Assembly: GCA_027451225.1 (NCBI GenBank)
Contig: DAIDJU010000028.1
Span: forward strand, 1 to 32,992
Direction: 5' to 3'
Length of the DNA: 32,992 bases
Origin: Acidocella sp.
Lineage (GTDB): Bacteria > Pseudomonadota > Alphaproteobacteria > Acetobacterales > Acetobacteraceae
Below, one piece after another: positions 1 through 8,201 of the stretch; positions within the stretch are counted from its first letter, which is position 1, and the number at the start of each line of letters is the position of its first letter. The position numbers and the translations under genes are program-made. Below the pieces are notes generated by a model. The model searched no databases, was not told where the DNA came from, and worked only from the letters and a program-made list of their open reading frames with translations.

Positions 1-563
1 CAGGGCCAGCGCATGCCCGCCAGCGTCCGGTTGACCAGCGGGCCGAAGATCATGTCCATGAGCATGCTGGCGGCACTTTCCGGGTCGCTGATGGCAATGT
101 CGCCGCGCTCGCAATGGTAGCGCAGCCACCCTGCCAGCTCGGCTTGCAGCTTGTCCCGCCCGTACCGGTGGGCAATGTCGGCGAGTTCCGGGAATTGCTG
201 CGCCTCCAGCCGCGCGAGCTGGATCAGCGCCATGCGCTCGCGGTCGGCCTCATCGTCGATATCGATGCGGAACACCTTCTCCAGCGCCTCGGGCAAGGGC
301 AGGGCGTGGTAGCTTTCCTGCAAATCCAGCATCGCCTGCCGGTGCGCCTCCACCACGGCGGTGAACAGCCCGCATTTGCCCTCGAACAGCCGGTAGAGCG
401 TCTGCTTGGAGATATGGCAGGCGGTGGCGATATCCTCGGTTGTGGTCCGGCCGTAACCGTTGGAGACGAAGAGCTGGCGCGCCTGCTCCACGATGCAGGC
501 GCGCTGCTGGTCGTCAGGCGCGGTCTTCGGTCTGCCGCGCTTACGTTCGCTGCATTGCGTCAT
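1..563 (-). CDS. TetR/AcrR family transcriptional regulator (3' end cut by window edge)
   Basis: Probable repressor of the divergent RND efflux operon. The reverse strand reads from an ATG at 563 without a stop to the window edge, giving 187 codons. The N-terminus has the basic run ERKRGRPK. A TetR helix-turn-helix follows at about residues 20-65, with the hallmark stretch NGYGRTTTEDIATACHISKQ then TLYRLFEGK. The rest is a helical ligand-binding domain, including a segment ending MDMIFGPLVNR that resembles the C-terminal domain of AcrR-like repressors. About 10-25 residues are probably missing. The 112 bp between this start and the adaptor gene hold a -35-like TTGACA and an inverted repeat that could be the operator. 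The family and the divergent position make local control of the pump likely; the inducing ligand cannot be read from sequence. Confidence 0.9.
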   Translation of the reverse strand, partial: MTQCSERKRGRPKTAPDDQQRACIVEQARQLFVSNGYGRTTTEDIATACHISKQTLYRLFEGKCGLFTAVVEAHRQAMLDLQESYHALPLPEALEKVFRIDIDDEADRERMALIQLARLEAQQFPELADIAHRYGRDKLQAELAGWLRYHCERGDIAISDPESAASMLMDMIFGPLVNRTLAGMRWP

Positions 564-609
564 CTCGGCTAAAACTAGACCCTATTACGATGTGTTTCGG
601 CCAACCATC

Positions 610-662
610 TTGACATTTCTGGTGCCTCCCCCAGATATTGGTACCATCAAGTACCATAATAT
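610..662 (+). promoter_or_regulatory. Candidate efflux-operon promoter with TetR-type operator
   Basis: TTGACA at 610-615 is a consensus -35 hexamer. GATATT at 634-639, 18 bp downstream, is a possible -10. Overlapping and following the -10 is the inverted repeat TGGTACCATCAAGTACCA at 639-656: 6-bp arms TGGTAC/GTACCA with a 6-bp spacer, loosely extended by AT-rich flanks to about 635-662. The site lies between the divergent tetR and adaptor genes, where a TetR dimer would block RNA polymerase. The repeat is seen directly; its use as an operator is inferred. Confidence 0.5.
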
Positions 663-675
663 TCCGGATAAGTAC

Positions 676-1872
676 ATGTCTCTTTGGGCCAGGGTTGCTT
701 CACCCCGTTTTTTTGCTGCGCCGAAATCCTCCCGCATGAGGTGGGCGGCGGGGCTGCTCGGGCTCACCGCGCTTGCCGGTTGCGGCAAGCAGCAGGCCGC
801 CCCGCCGCCGCCGGTGCAGGCGGGGGTGCTCACCGTGCATACCCAGCCCATCACCCGCACCACGGATCTGCCGGGCCGCACCTCCTCGGTGATGATCGCC
901 CAGGTCCGCCCGCAGGTGAACGGCGTGATCCTCAAGCGCATGTTCGTCGAGGGCAGCGACGTGAAGGCGGGCCAGCAGCTCTACCAGATCGACCCCGCCC
1001 CCTATCAGGCCACGTATGATTCCGCCGTGGCCCAGCTCGCCCATGCCGAGGCGGAGTTGGCCACCGACCAGGCCAAGGCCGAGCGCTACAAGCCGCTGGC
1101 CGCCGCCCAGGCCGTGAGCCAGCAGGATTACGACGACGCCGTGGCCGCCGAACTCGAGGCGAAGGCCGACATCGCCACCGCCAAGGCGGCGATCGAGTCC
1201 GCCCAGGTCAATCTGCGCTACACCAAGGTGCTCTCGCCCATTACCGGCACCATCGGCGCCTCTACCTATACCGAGGGCGCGCTGGTCACCGACGGCCAGA
1301 CCGACCCCCTAGCCACGGTGACGACGCTCGACCCCATCTATGTGGACGTGAACCAGCCCACCGCCACGCTGTTGCGGCTGAAGCAGGAGCTGGCTTCCGG
1401 CCAGTTGCAGGCCGCCAGCGACGGCACCGTGCCGGTAACGCTCCAGCTCGAGGACGGCAGCGCCTACACGCTCACCGGCAAGCTGGAATTCTCGCAGGTC
1501 TATGCCGATGAGAGCACCGGCACGGTGATGCTCCGCGCCATCTTCGCCAACCCGCAGCATCTGCTGCTGCCGGGCATGTACGTGCATGCCGAGCTGGTGG
1601 AGGGCGTGAACACGCAGGGGCTGCTGGTGCCGCAGGTCGCCGTCTCCCACAACACCCATGGCGACGCCGTGGTGATGGTGGCGGACAAGGACAACAAGGT
1701 CTCCCAGCGCGTGATCCAGACCGGCCCGGCCATTGGCCAGGACTGGGTGGTGAATGGCGGGCTCAAGCCCGGCGAGCGCGTGGTGGTGGACAATCTGCTC
1801 AACGTCCAGCCCGGCATGACCATCACCCCCGTGCCCGAAGACCTCAGCGCCGCGTCCAGCGGCGGTAACTGA
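676..1872 (+). CDS. RND efflux periplasmic adaptor (membrane fusion lipoprotein, AcrA/MexA family)
   Basis: Periplasmic adaptor linking the inner-membrane RND pump to the outer-membrane channel. The N-terminus has a hydrophobic segment ending in the lipobox LAGC, so the mature protein should be a lipoprotein. The first lipoyl half follows (VRPQVNGVILKRMFVEGSDV, then KAGQQLYQIDPAPYQA). Next come an Ala/Glu/Lys-rich alpha hairpin, the second lipoyl half (RYTKVLSPITGTIGAS) and a beta-barrel and membrane-proximal region (LLLPGMYVHAELVEG). From ATG 676 the protein is 398 aa, normal for the family. An ATG at 736 (MRWAAGLLGL) would give a more typical lipoprotein signal, with Cys at position 16, but lacks a clear ribosome site; 676 has a weak GGATAAG. 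The stop is 20 bp before the pump gene, in the same operon. Confidence 0.93.
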   Translation: MSLWARVASPRFFAAPKSSRMRWAAGLLGLTALAGCGKQQAAPPPPVQAGVLTVHTQPITRTTDLPGRTSSVMIAQVRPQVNGVILKRMFVEGSDVKAGQQLYQIDPAPYQATYDSAVAQLAHAEAELATDQAKAERYKPLAAAQAVSQQDYDDAVAAELEAKADIATAKAAIESAQVNLRYTKVLSPITGTIGASTYTEGALVTDGQTDPLATVTTLDPIYVDVNQPTATLLRLKQELASGQLQAASDGTVPVTLQLEDGSAYTLTGKLEFSQVYADESTGTVMLRAIFANPQHLLLPGMYVHAELVEGVNTQGLLVPQVAVSHNTHGDAVVMVADKDNKVSQRVIQTGPAIGQDWVVNGGLKPGERVVVDNLLNVQPGMTITPVPEDLSAASSGGN

Positions 1873-1892
1873 CCCCGAAGGCGGAAAAGCTC

Positions 1893-4800
1893 ATGTCACG
1901 CTTCTTTATCGACCGCCCGGTCTTCGCCTGGGTGCTGGCGCTCATCCTCATGCTCGGCGGGGCCATTCAGGTTCTGTCGATGGCCATCGCCCAATACCCG
2001 AGCATCGCCCCGCCGCAGATCGCCATCACCGGCACCTATGCCGGCGCTTCTGCGGAGACGGTGACGGACACGGTCGTCCGCCCGATCCTGCAGCAGATGA
2101 ACGGTCTGGACGGGCTGGAATACATCTCCGCCAGCACGCAATCCAACGGCGTGTTCGAGGTCGACCTCACCTTCGTGCAGGGTACGGACCCGAACATCGC
2201 CCAGGTGCAGGTGCAGAATAAGCTCTCCCTCGCCGAGCCGAGCCTGCCCAGCGAGGTGACGAGCGTGGGCCTGCGCGTCGTCAAGGCGACGAAGAACTAC
2301 ATGCTCATCATCGGCCTGGTCTCCACCGATGCCAGCATGACCGCCTATGACATCTCGGACTACATCGCCTCGCATATGCGCGATCCGCTGACGCGTATCC
2401 CCGGCGTGGGCGACTATGTGCAGTTCGGCTCCGAATACGCGATGCGCATCTGGGTCGATCCGGGCAAGCTGTATAATTACGGCCTGACCGTGCCGGATGT
2501 GGTGAGCGCCGTCGCCGCGCAGAACGTGCAGGTGCCGGCTGGCGAGTTGGGCGGTCTGCCCTCCACCGGCGAGCAGCGCCTGGACGCCACCATCATCGGC
2601 CCCACGCGCTTCGAAACGCCGGATCAGTTCAAGAACATCCTGCTCAAGGTGGAGCAGAGCGGCGCGCAGGTGCGGCTCAAGGACGTCGCCCGCGTGGAGC
2701 TGGGGGCGGACAGCTACTCCGTGGCGGGCCTGTATAACGGCAAGCCCGCCAGCGGCTTGGCGCTCAAGCTGGCGACGGGCGCCAACCAGCTCACCACCGA
2801 GGCCGCGGTGAAGGCCGAGGTGGCGGTGCTGGCCAAGAACCTGCCGCCGGGGCTGCAAGTGGTGTACCCGATGGACACCGAGCCCTACATTCTCCTCTCC
2901 ATCGAGGAGGTGGTGAAGACGCTGCTCGAAGCCATCGCCCTGGTGTTCGTGGTGATGCTGATCTTCCTGCAGAATTTGCGCGCCACGCTCATCCCCACCA
3001 TCGCCGTGCCGGTGGTGCTGCTGGGCACGTTCATCGTGCTTTCCGCGATGCACTACTCCATCAACACCCTCACCATGCTCGCCATGGTGCTGGCCGTGGG
3101 CCTGTTGGTGGACGACGCCATCGTGGTGGTGGAAAACGTGGACCGGCTGATGCACGAGCGCGGGCTCTCGCCCAAGGAGGCCGCGCGTCAGTCCATGGAC
3201 GAAATCTCCGGCGCGCTGGTCGGCATTGCCCTGGTGCTCTCGGCGGTGTTCCTGCCCATGGCCTTCTTCGGCGGCTCCACGGGTGTGATTTACCGGCAGT
3301 TCTCCGTCACCATCATCTCGGCCATGACGCTCTCTGTGCTGGTGGCGCTGATCTTCACCCCGGCCCTCTGCGCCACCCTGCTCAAGCCCCCGGCGGCCGA
3401 CGGCTCGCACGGCACCAAGGGCTTCTCGGGCTGGTTCAACCGCGGGTTCGACATCACGCGCCGCCGCTATCTCAGCGGCGTGGGCGGCATGTCCCGGCAT
3501 TTGCGCCGGTCCATGGTGGGCTTCCTCGTCATCACCGGCCTCGCCGTGGTGCTGTTCACCAAGATGCCCACGGGCTTCCTCCCCGATGAGGACCAGGGCG
3601 TGCTGTATGGCCAGGTTGTGCTGCCCCCCGGCTCCACCGCCGCGCAAACCGCCGCGGTGAACGCGCAGCTGCGCGATTATCTGGAGAAGAACGACAGCTC
3701 CATCATCAATGCCGTGTTCACCGCCACCGGCTTCAGCTTCGCCGGTCAGGCGCAGAGCCAGGGGTTCGTCGTCATCCGCATGAAGCCCTGGGACGACCGC
3801 CCGGATGAGTGGCAATCCGTCTCCGCCCTGGCGGCGCGGGTGAACCAGCATTTCGCCGCCAGCCGGGATGGGCGGGTGATCATCTTCCAGCCCCCGCCGG
3901 TGCTGGAACTGGGCAACGCCACGGGCTTCGACCTTGAGTTGGAGAATGTCGGCAATCTCAGCCATGCGGACTTCCTGGCCGCGCGCAACCAGTTCCTGGG
4001 CATGGCGGCGCAGGACAAGCTGCTGACCGCCGTGCGCCCCAACGGGTTGGACGACGCGCCGCAATACCTGCTCAACGTGGACCGCGAGAAGGCGGAGTCG
4101 ATGGGCGTCACGATCGACGACATCAACACCACCATCCAGGGCGCGCTGGCCTCGGAATACGTGGACCAGTTCATGTATGCCGGGCGCGTGAAGCATGTGT
4201 ACGTGCAGGGTGCGGTGGATTCGCGCATGCTGCCGAGCGATCTCGGTCTCTGGTATTTGCGCAACAGCGCCGGCGGCATGGTGCCGTTCGACACGTTCGT
4301 CTCCGGCAGTTGGACCACCGGGCCGCAGAAGGTGGAAACCTATAACGGCCAGACCTCCTACGAGATCCAGGGCCAGCCCGCACCCGGCGTGAGCAGCGGC
4401 ACCGCCATGGCCGAGATCAAGAAGCTGGTGGCCAAGCTGCCGCCGGGGGTGGGCATGGAATGGACCGGCCTCTCCTACGAGCAGATGAAGGCCGGCGCCC
4501 AGACCGGGCAGCTTTACGCCATCTCGGTCATCGTCGTGCTGCTCTGCCTGGCGGCGCTGTATGAGAGCTGGGCGATTCCGGCGGCGGTGATGATGGTGGT
4601 GCCGCTTGGCATTCTCGGCGCCATCATGGCCACGCTGCTGCGCGGCCTCGCCAACGACGTGTACTTCCAGGTGGGCCTGCTCACCACCATGGGGCTGGCC
4701 ACGAAGAACGCCATTCTCATCGTGGAGTTCGCCAAGGCGTTCTACGAACAGGGCGAGACGCTGGTTCAGGCGGCGCTGCACGCGGCGCAGGAGCGCCTGC

Positions 4801-5036
4801 GGCCAATCCTGATGACGTCCATCGCCTTCGTTTTCGGCACTTTCCCGCTGGCCATCGCCACCGGGGCGGGGGCGGCCAGCCGCATCGCCATCGGCACCGC
4901 AGTGGTGGGCGGCATGGTCACCGCCACGGTGCTGGCTATTTTCTTCGTGCCGGTGTTCTTTATCGGCGTGCTGAAGTTCTTCAAGGTACAGCCGCACAAG
5001 CCGGACGATGACGCGCCGGCGGGAGGCAAGGCATGA
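1893..5036 (+). CDS. RND multidrug efflux pump, inner-membrane transporter (HAE1, AcrB/MexB type)
   Basis: Proton-driven drug exporter of the hydrophobe/amphiphile efflux family, expected to work as a trimer. At 1047 aa it is the standard length. It opens with the classic MSRFFIDRPVFAWV. The proton-relay pair is intact in TM4 (GLLVDDAIVVVEN, Asp407 and Asp408), matching AcrB numbering. The TM10 lysine is present in MGLATKNAILIVEFAK (Lys938). Two large periplasmic loops (about residues 30-335 and 560-870) and twelve membrane segments can be followed. The gene follows the adaptor by 20 bp, and its TGA overlaps the ATG of the outer-membrane factor (ATGA). Substrates cannot be predicted from sequence. 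Confidence 0.96.
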   Translation: MSRFFIDRPVFAWVLALILMLGGAIQVLSMAIAQYPSIAPPQIAITGTYAGASAETVTDTVVRPILQQMNGLDGLEYISASTQSNGVFEVDLTFVQGTDPNIAQVQVQNKLSLAEPSLPSEVTSVGLRVVKATKNYMLIIGLVSTDASMTAYDISDYIASHMRDPLTRIPGVGDYVQFGSEYAMRIWVDPGKLYNYGLTVPDVVSAVAAQNVQVPAGELGGLPSTGEQRLDATIIGPTRFETPDQFKNILLKVEQSGAQVRLKDVARVELGADSYSVAGLYNGKPASGLALKLATGANQLTTEAAVKAEVAVLAKNLPPGLQVVYPMDTEPYILLSIEEVVKTLLEAIALVFVVMLIFLQNLRATLIPTIAVPVVLLGTFIVLSAMHYSINTLTMLAMVLAVGLLVDDAIVVVENVDRLMHERGLSPKEAARQSMDEISGALVGIALVLSAVFLPMAFFGGSTGVIYRQFSVTIISAMTLSVLVALIFTPALCATLLKPPAADGSHGTKGFSGWFNRGFDITRRRYLSGVGGMSRHLRRSMVGFLVITGLAVVLFTKMPTGFLPDEDQGVLYGQVVLPPGSTAAQTAAVNAQLRDYLEKNDSSIINAVFTATGFSFAGQAQSQGFVVIRMKPWDDRPDEWQSVSALAARVNQHFAASRDGRVIIFQPPPVLELGNATGFDLELENVGNLSHADFLAARNQFLGMAAQDKLLTAVRPNGLDDAPQYLLNVDREKAESMGVTIDDINTTIQGALASEYVDQFMYAGRVKHVYVQGAVDSRMLPSDLGLWYLRNSAGGMVPFDTFVSGSWTTGPQKVETYNGQTSYEIQGQPAPGVSSGTAMAEIKKLVAKLPPGVGMEWTGLSYEQMKAGAQTGQLYAISVIVVLLCLAALYESWAIPAAVMMVVPLGILGAIMATLLRGLANDVYFQVGLLTTMGLATKNAILIVEFAKAFYEQGETLVQAALHAAQERLRPILMTSIAFVFGTFPLAIATGAGAASRIAIGTAVVGGMVTATVLAIFFVPVFFIGVLKFFKVQPHKPDDDAPAGGKA

Positions 5037-6478
5037 ATATCCGCCGTCTGGCAACGCTCGGCACGGCCCTGATCGGGCTGACCGGGTGCAGCTTCATCCC
5101 CGACTATCACCGCCCGGCCCTGCCGGTGGCGGCGCAATACCCGGTGGGCGATAACGGAGCCAAGGGCCCCGCCGCCGCCGATCTCGGCTGGCGGGATTTC
5201 TTCACCGATCCCGCCTTGCAGCAACTCATCGCGCTCAGCCTGCAAAACAACCGCGACCTGCGTGTCTCCATCCTGAACGTGAAGGCCGCTCAGGCGCAGT
5301 ACCTCTCGGACCGCGCCAGCCTGTTCCCCACGCTGGACGCCACAGCCGGGCTGGACCGCCAGCACACCCCGGGCGGGCTGCAATTCAGCCAGGGCAGCAC
5401 CTCCGCCGCCAGCGACCTGCGTGAATACAGCCTGGGCGTCGGCGCCGTCTCCTGGGAGCTGGACCTGTTCGGCAGCATCCGGGCCAAGGCCAAGGCGGCG
5501 CAGGAGACTTACCTGAGCGACGTTTATACCCGCCAGAGCGCGCAGATCTCGCTGGTGGCTGAAGTCGCCTCCGAGTATCTCACCTGGCTGGCGGACCGTG
5601 AATCCCTGACCATCGCGCAGACCACGGCGGCTGATGACACGGCCTCGCTGAAACTGGTGCAGATGGAGCTGGCCCACGGCACCGCCACGGCCATGGACGA
5701 AGCCCAAGCCGAATCCAGCCTGGACACGGCGAACGCCAATGTCGCCGCCTATACCCGCCAGGTGGCGCAGGACATGGACCAGCTGGTGCTGCTCGTCGGC
5801 GCACCGCTGCCGCAGGATCTGCTCGACCGCATGAACCAGGTGGCCGGGTTGCAGACGGAGCCCGGCTTGCAGCCGCTGCCCGCGGGCCTGCCCTCCGACC
5901 TGCTGTTCCGCCGCCCGGATATCATGGCCGCCGAGCATACGCTGCTTGCGGCGAACGCAAATGTGGGTGCGGCGCGTTCGGCCTTCTTCCCCAAGATCAC
6001 CATCACCGCCGATGGCGGCACCGCCAGCAGTGGCTTGCAGCATCTGTTCGGCGCGGCCACGGGGGCGTGGCTGTTCCAGCCGGACATCACGGTGCCGATC
6101 TTCGCCGGCGGGCAGAACCTCGCCAATCTCGATTACGCCAAGGTCGAGAAGCGCATCGAGATCGCTACTTACGAAAAGACGATCCAGTCCGCTTTTCACG
6201 ATGTCTCCGACGCCCTGAACGCGCGCGATACTTATGTAAGTGAGATGGCGGCCGAACAGGCGCTGGTGGATGCCGACAGCCGCTACTACAAGCTGGCCAC
6301 CATGCGCTTCAACGCCGGGATTGATAATTATCTGAACGTGCTGACGGCCAATAACTTGCTGCTGACAGCGCGCCTGACCCTGGTGAGCCTGCAGCTTTCC
6401 GCCTTGCAGAACAGCATCACGCTCTACAAGGCACTGGGCGGCGGCTGGCTGGAGCACACCGCCAGCGGCGGCGCGTAA
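5033..6478 (+). CDS. RND efflux outer-membrane lipoprotein (OprM/NodT family)
   Basis: Outer-membrane channel completing the tripartite pump. It is 481 aa with a lipoprotein signal MNIRRLATLGTALIGLTGCS, acylated Cys at 19. Two related halves each carry the outer-membrane-efflux pattern: RDLRVSILNVKAAQAQYLSD near residues 82-101 and the later LFRRPDIMAAEHTLLAANAN (the RPD-I-AE motif typical of NodT proteins). The C-terminal half has the usual AFHDVSDAL and RFNAGIDNYLNVLTA stretches. It overlaps the pump gene by 4 bp, so translation is probably coupled. It is the last gene of the operon and stops 3 bp before the convergent lytic transglycosylase gene; no hairpin terminator is visible in that gap. 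Confidence 0.95.
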   Translation: MNIRRLATLGTALIGLTGCSFIPDYHRPALPVAAQYPVGDNGAKGPAAADLGWRDFFTDPALQQLIALSLQNNRDLRVSILNVKAAQAQYLSDRASLFPTLDATAGLDRQHTPGGLQFSQGSTSAASDLREYSLGVGAVSWELDLFGSIRAKAKAAQETYLSDVYTRQSAQISLVAEVASEYLTWLADRESLTIAQTTAADDTASLKLVQMELAHGTATAMDEAQAESSLDTANANVAAYTRQVAQDMDQLVLLVGAPLPQDLLDRMNQVAGLQTEPGLQPLPAGLPSDLLFRRPDIMAAEHTLLAANANVGAARSAFFPKITITADGGTASSGLQHLFGAATGAWLFQPDITVPIFAGGQNLANLDYAKVEKRIEIATYEKTIQSAFHDVSDALNARDTYVSEMAAEQALVDADSRYYKLATMRFNAGIDNYLNVLTANNLLLTARLTLVSLQLSALQNSITLYKALGGGWLEHTASGGA

Positions 6479-6481
6479 GCC

Positions 6482-6904
6482 TCAGCGCCCCGGCGGGCCG
6501 AACAGCCGCGTGGCGGCGCGTTCGGCCTGGGCGAGGTAAGCCGCGTTCAACGCTTTGGTGTGGGAATGGTAGTCGCCGATGGCGGGCAGTAGCGCGCCAT
6601 GCGTCTCGGCGAGATAGGCGCGCAAGATCAGCGCGGCGGCGGCGATGTTGAAGCATGGATCACTGATAAGCCTTTGCCGGGTTTCGTCTTGGCTCAGCCG
6701 GGCACGCGCGGCCAAAGCGGGGAGCCAGATGGTATTCACCTGCATCGCGCCCAGATCCTCGGTGCCATTGGCATCCGCCCGCGCCATGCCCACGCTCCCG
6801 CCCTCGATGCTTTGAATCACCGGCAGCACGCGCGGCGGCAGGCCGGTGGCGGCGGAGACCGCGAGCATGCATTTGAGGTACAGAATCATCATTCCCGGTT
6901 TCAT
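6482..6904 (-). CDS. Small lytic transglycosylase (SLT/IagB-like), probably T2SS-associated
   Basis: Predicted murein-cleaving enzyme of about 140 aa, the size of the IagB/VirB1-type enzymes that open peptidoglycan for envelope machines. The catalytic region is readable: IQSIEGG carries the presumptive catalytic Glu. It is followed by NGTEDLGAMQVNTIWLP (the GxMQVN signature), SDPCFNIAAAALILRAYL and IGDYHSHT, where family members usually have (A)IGYYHS. No convincing cleavable signal peptide is seen; the hydrophobic MMILYLKCMLAVSAA may serve for export. The start is uncertain: ATG 6904 is chosen, with GTG 6916 and ATG 6892/6889 as alternatives, none with a strong ribosome site. It diverges from gspG and sits beside the secretion genes, which suggests it clears a path for the secretin. 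It is convergent with the efflux operon. Confidence 0.8.
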   Translation of the reverse strand: MKPGMMILYLKCMLAVSAATGLPPRVLPVIQSIEGGSVGMARADANGTEDLGAMQVNTIWLPALAARARLSQDETRQRLISDPCFNIAAAALILRAYLAETHGALLPAIGDYHSHTKALNAAYLAQAERAATRLFGPPGR

Positions 6905-6952
6905 CCGCTGGGCCACGATGATATAGCCCGGCGCATTACAACGCGCAGCGGG

Positions 6953-6979
6953 TTGTCATGTGTGTCACGAAACTGTCAA
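6953..6979 (+). promoter_or_regulatory. Pho-box-like direct repeats at the gspG start
   Basis: Three TGTCA-type repeats occur in a row: TTGTCAT (6953-6959), GTGTCAC (6962-6968) and CTGTCAA (6973-6979). The last two are 11 bp apart with spacer GAAA, the spacing of a PhoB box (consensus CTGTCAT-N4-CTGTCAT); each half has one clear mismatch, or two if the common final T/C variation is counted. A -10-like TACCAT at 6984-6989 follows 4 bp downstream of the box, closer than usual. The repeats overlap codons 1-8 of the only available gspG start, which either weakens the promoter reading or casts doubt on that start. The repeats are seen; their function is inferred. Confidence 0.4.
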
Positions 6980-7422
6980 ACAATACCATCAATCTTTCAA
7001 ATCGTTCAGATAAGGAGTCGGGCTTCACGCTGCTGGAGCTGCTGGTCGTCATCGTCATTCTCGGCCTGCTCATCGGGCTCGTGGCCCCCGCCGTGCTGCG
7101 TCAGCTCGGCCATGCGAAGGATTCGATCGCGCAGCAATCCATCCAGCGCATCGGCTCGGTGCTGGATCTCTATAAGCTCGACAATGGCAGCTACCCGGAT
7201 AGCAGCCAGGGCCTGCAAGCCCTCATCACCAAGCCGGACGGCGTGGAGAGCTGGGCCGGGCCGTATCTGAAAAGCGGCGATGCGCCGCTCGACCCCTGGG
7301 GGCACCAGTATCTTTACGTGTCGCCCTCTACCCGCCCAGGGCTGGATTACGATCTCTGCTCGCTAGGCAGTGCGGATAAGCAAGGCCAGCCCGGCGATCC
7401 AGGGTTGATCTGCAACCATTAA
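6958..7422 (+). CDS. gspG: Type II secretion system major pseudopilin GspG
   Basis: Main subunit of the periplasmic T2SS pseudopilus. The class III prepilin signal SG^FTLLELLVVIVILGLLIG is clear, with Phe at +1 and Glu at +5 after cleavage following Gly22. The GspG-specific C-terminal half is present: LDNGSYPDSSQGLQALITKP, then GPYLKSGDAPLDPWGHQYLY, including the region that binds calcium in known GspGs. It is 154 aa. The leader is unusually long (21 residues before the Gly; pseudopilin leaders are commonly 5-10), and an in-frame stop at 6919 leaves ATG 6958 as the only standard start. A good AAGGAG at 7012-7017 has no usable start codon after it. Unlike canonical operons, gspG is outside the gspEF...DK run, on the opposite strand, and its TAA overlaps the TAA of gspK within TTAA. 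Confidence 0.93.
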   Translation: MCVTKLSNNTINLSNRSDKESGFTLLELLVVIVILGLLIGLVAPAVLRQLGHAKDSIAQQSIQRIGSVLDLYKLDNGSYPDSSQGLQALITKPDGVESWAGPYLKSGDAPLDPWGHQYLYVSPSTRPGLDYDLCSLGSADKQGQPGDPGLICNH

Positions 7423-8201
7423 GGCCCCGCGCCGTCCCCCATCGCCAGCAGCTTGAACGGCACAGGCGCATCCGCGCCTTGCAGGCTGACGATAGCGTAG
7501 CGCCGCACGCCCGATTTCGTTTCCGCCGTAATTGCGGCGACCGGAAAGCTGCCGCTATAGCCCGCGACATTTCCCTGGCCTGAAAGCGTGAGCGCACGGC
7601 GCACCAAAGCGTCGGCTTGCGCGGCGTCGGGGTCGCCGCTCTGGTACAGGCTCATCTCCGGCAGCGCGCAGCGCAGCAGCGGCGGGGACATGCCCAGCAC
7701 ATCGGCAAGTTCGCTGAGATCGGCAAAGGGTTTTCCAGGCGGCGCATAGGCCATGCCGGCGCGCTGGTAGCTCTCATGCAGCGCCGCCGCGGCCTGTTTC
7801 GTCAGTGCTGGCGCGCGCCAGGCGATGATCGCGTTCGCCAATTGCTGCGCGGCGTCGGGCTGCGCGCCGCAGGCCAGCATCAGCCCGGCAAGCAGGGGGG
7901 TAGAGGCGAGATTGGGGTTGATCCTGCCGCCCAGGCTTTCCACCCGCACAGTGCCCCCCGCCAGTTGGTGCGCCACGCCATCGGCCGCCCAATGCTCCCC
8001 GCCTTGCGAGAGCGAATGATAGATCGCTTCATAGATCGCGCCATCAGCCTGCGCGCTGGCGGCGGCCCCCGCGCGCAGATTGGCCGCCAGCCGCACGGCG
8101 GACCGCCCCGAGGCCGCAAGCTCGCTGATCAGCAGCCCCAGCAGCACCAGGCTCCACAGCACGATCAGCAGCGCGAAGCCGCGATCGCGCGTCCGGTTCA
8201 C
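7419..8201 (-). CDS. gspK: Type II secretion system minor pseudopilin GspK
   Basis: Tip component of the pseudopilus, which assembles with GspI and GspJ. At 260 aa it is by far the largest pseudopilin here, as expected for GspK. The prepilin signal is RDRG^FALLIVLWSLVLLGLL. As is usual for GspK it lacks Glu at +5 (Ile is there). A GspK-type body follows, with SLGGRINPNLAS (the conserved D/GGRINLN-like region) and helical segments such as AQQLANAIIAWR. The start is GTG 8199-8201, giving a GTGA overlap with the gspD stop, so it is translationally coupled to gspD. It is the last gene of the minus-strand operon and is convergent with gspG, with overlapping stop codons. Confidence 0.92.
   Translation of the reverse strand: MNRTRDRGFALLIVLWSLVLLGLLISELAASGRSAVRLAANLRAGAAASAQADGAIYEAIYHSLSQGGEHWAADGVAHQLAGGTVRVESLGGRINPNLASTPLLAGLMLACGAQPDAAQQLANAIIAWRAPALTKQAAAALHESYQRAGMAYAPPGKPFADLSELADVLGMSPPLLRCALPEMSLYQSGDPDAAQADALVRRALTLSGQGNVAGYSGSFPVAAITAETKSGVRRYAIVSLQGADAPVPFKLLAMGDGAGP

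Noticed and set aside
460-675. In-frame upstream extension of the efflux adaptor from ATG 460
   Set aside because: The extension overlaps the tetR coding region and promoter elements, and would place the lipobox over 100 residues from the N-terminus.
1896-5054. A minus-strand open frame of over 1000 codons opposite the RND pump gene
   Set aside because: It mirrors the codon structure of a strongly conserved RND gene; the translation is His/Arg/Gln-rich with no recognisable domain. It is a high-GC antisense shadow.
4766-6457. A minus-strand frame of 563 codons opposite the outer-membrane efflux gene
   Set aside because: It is antisense to a gene with clear lipoprotein and NodT motifs, has no domain of its own and has no plausible start.
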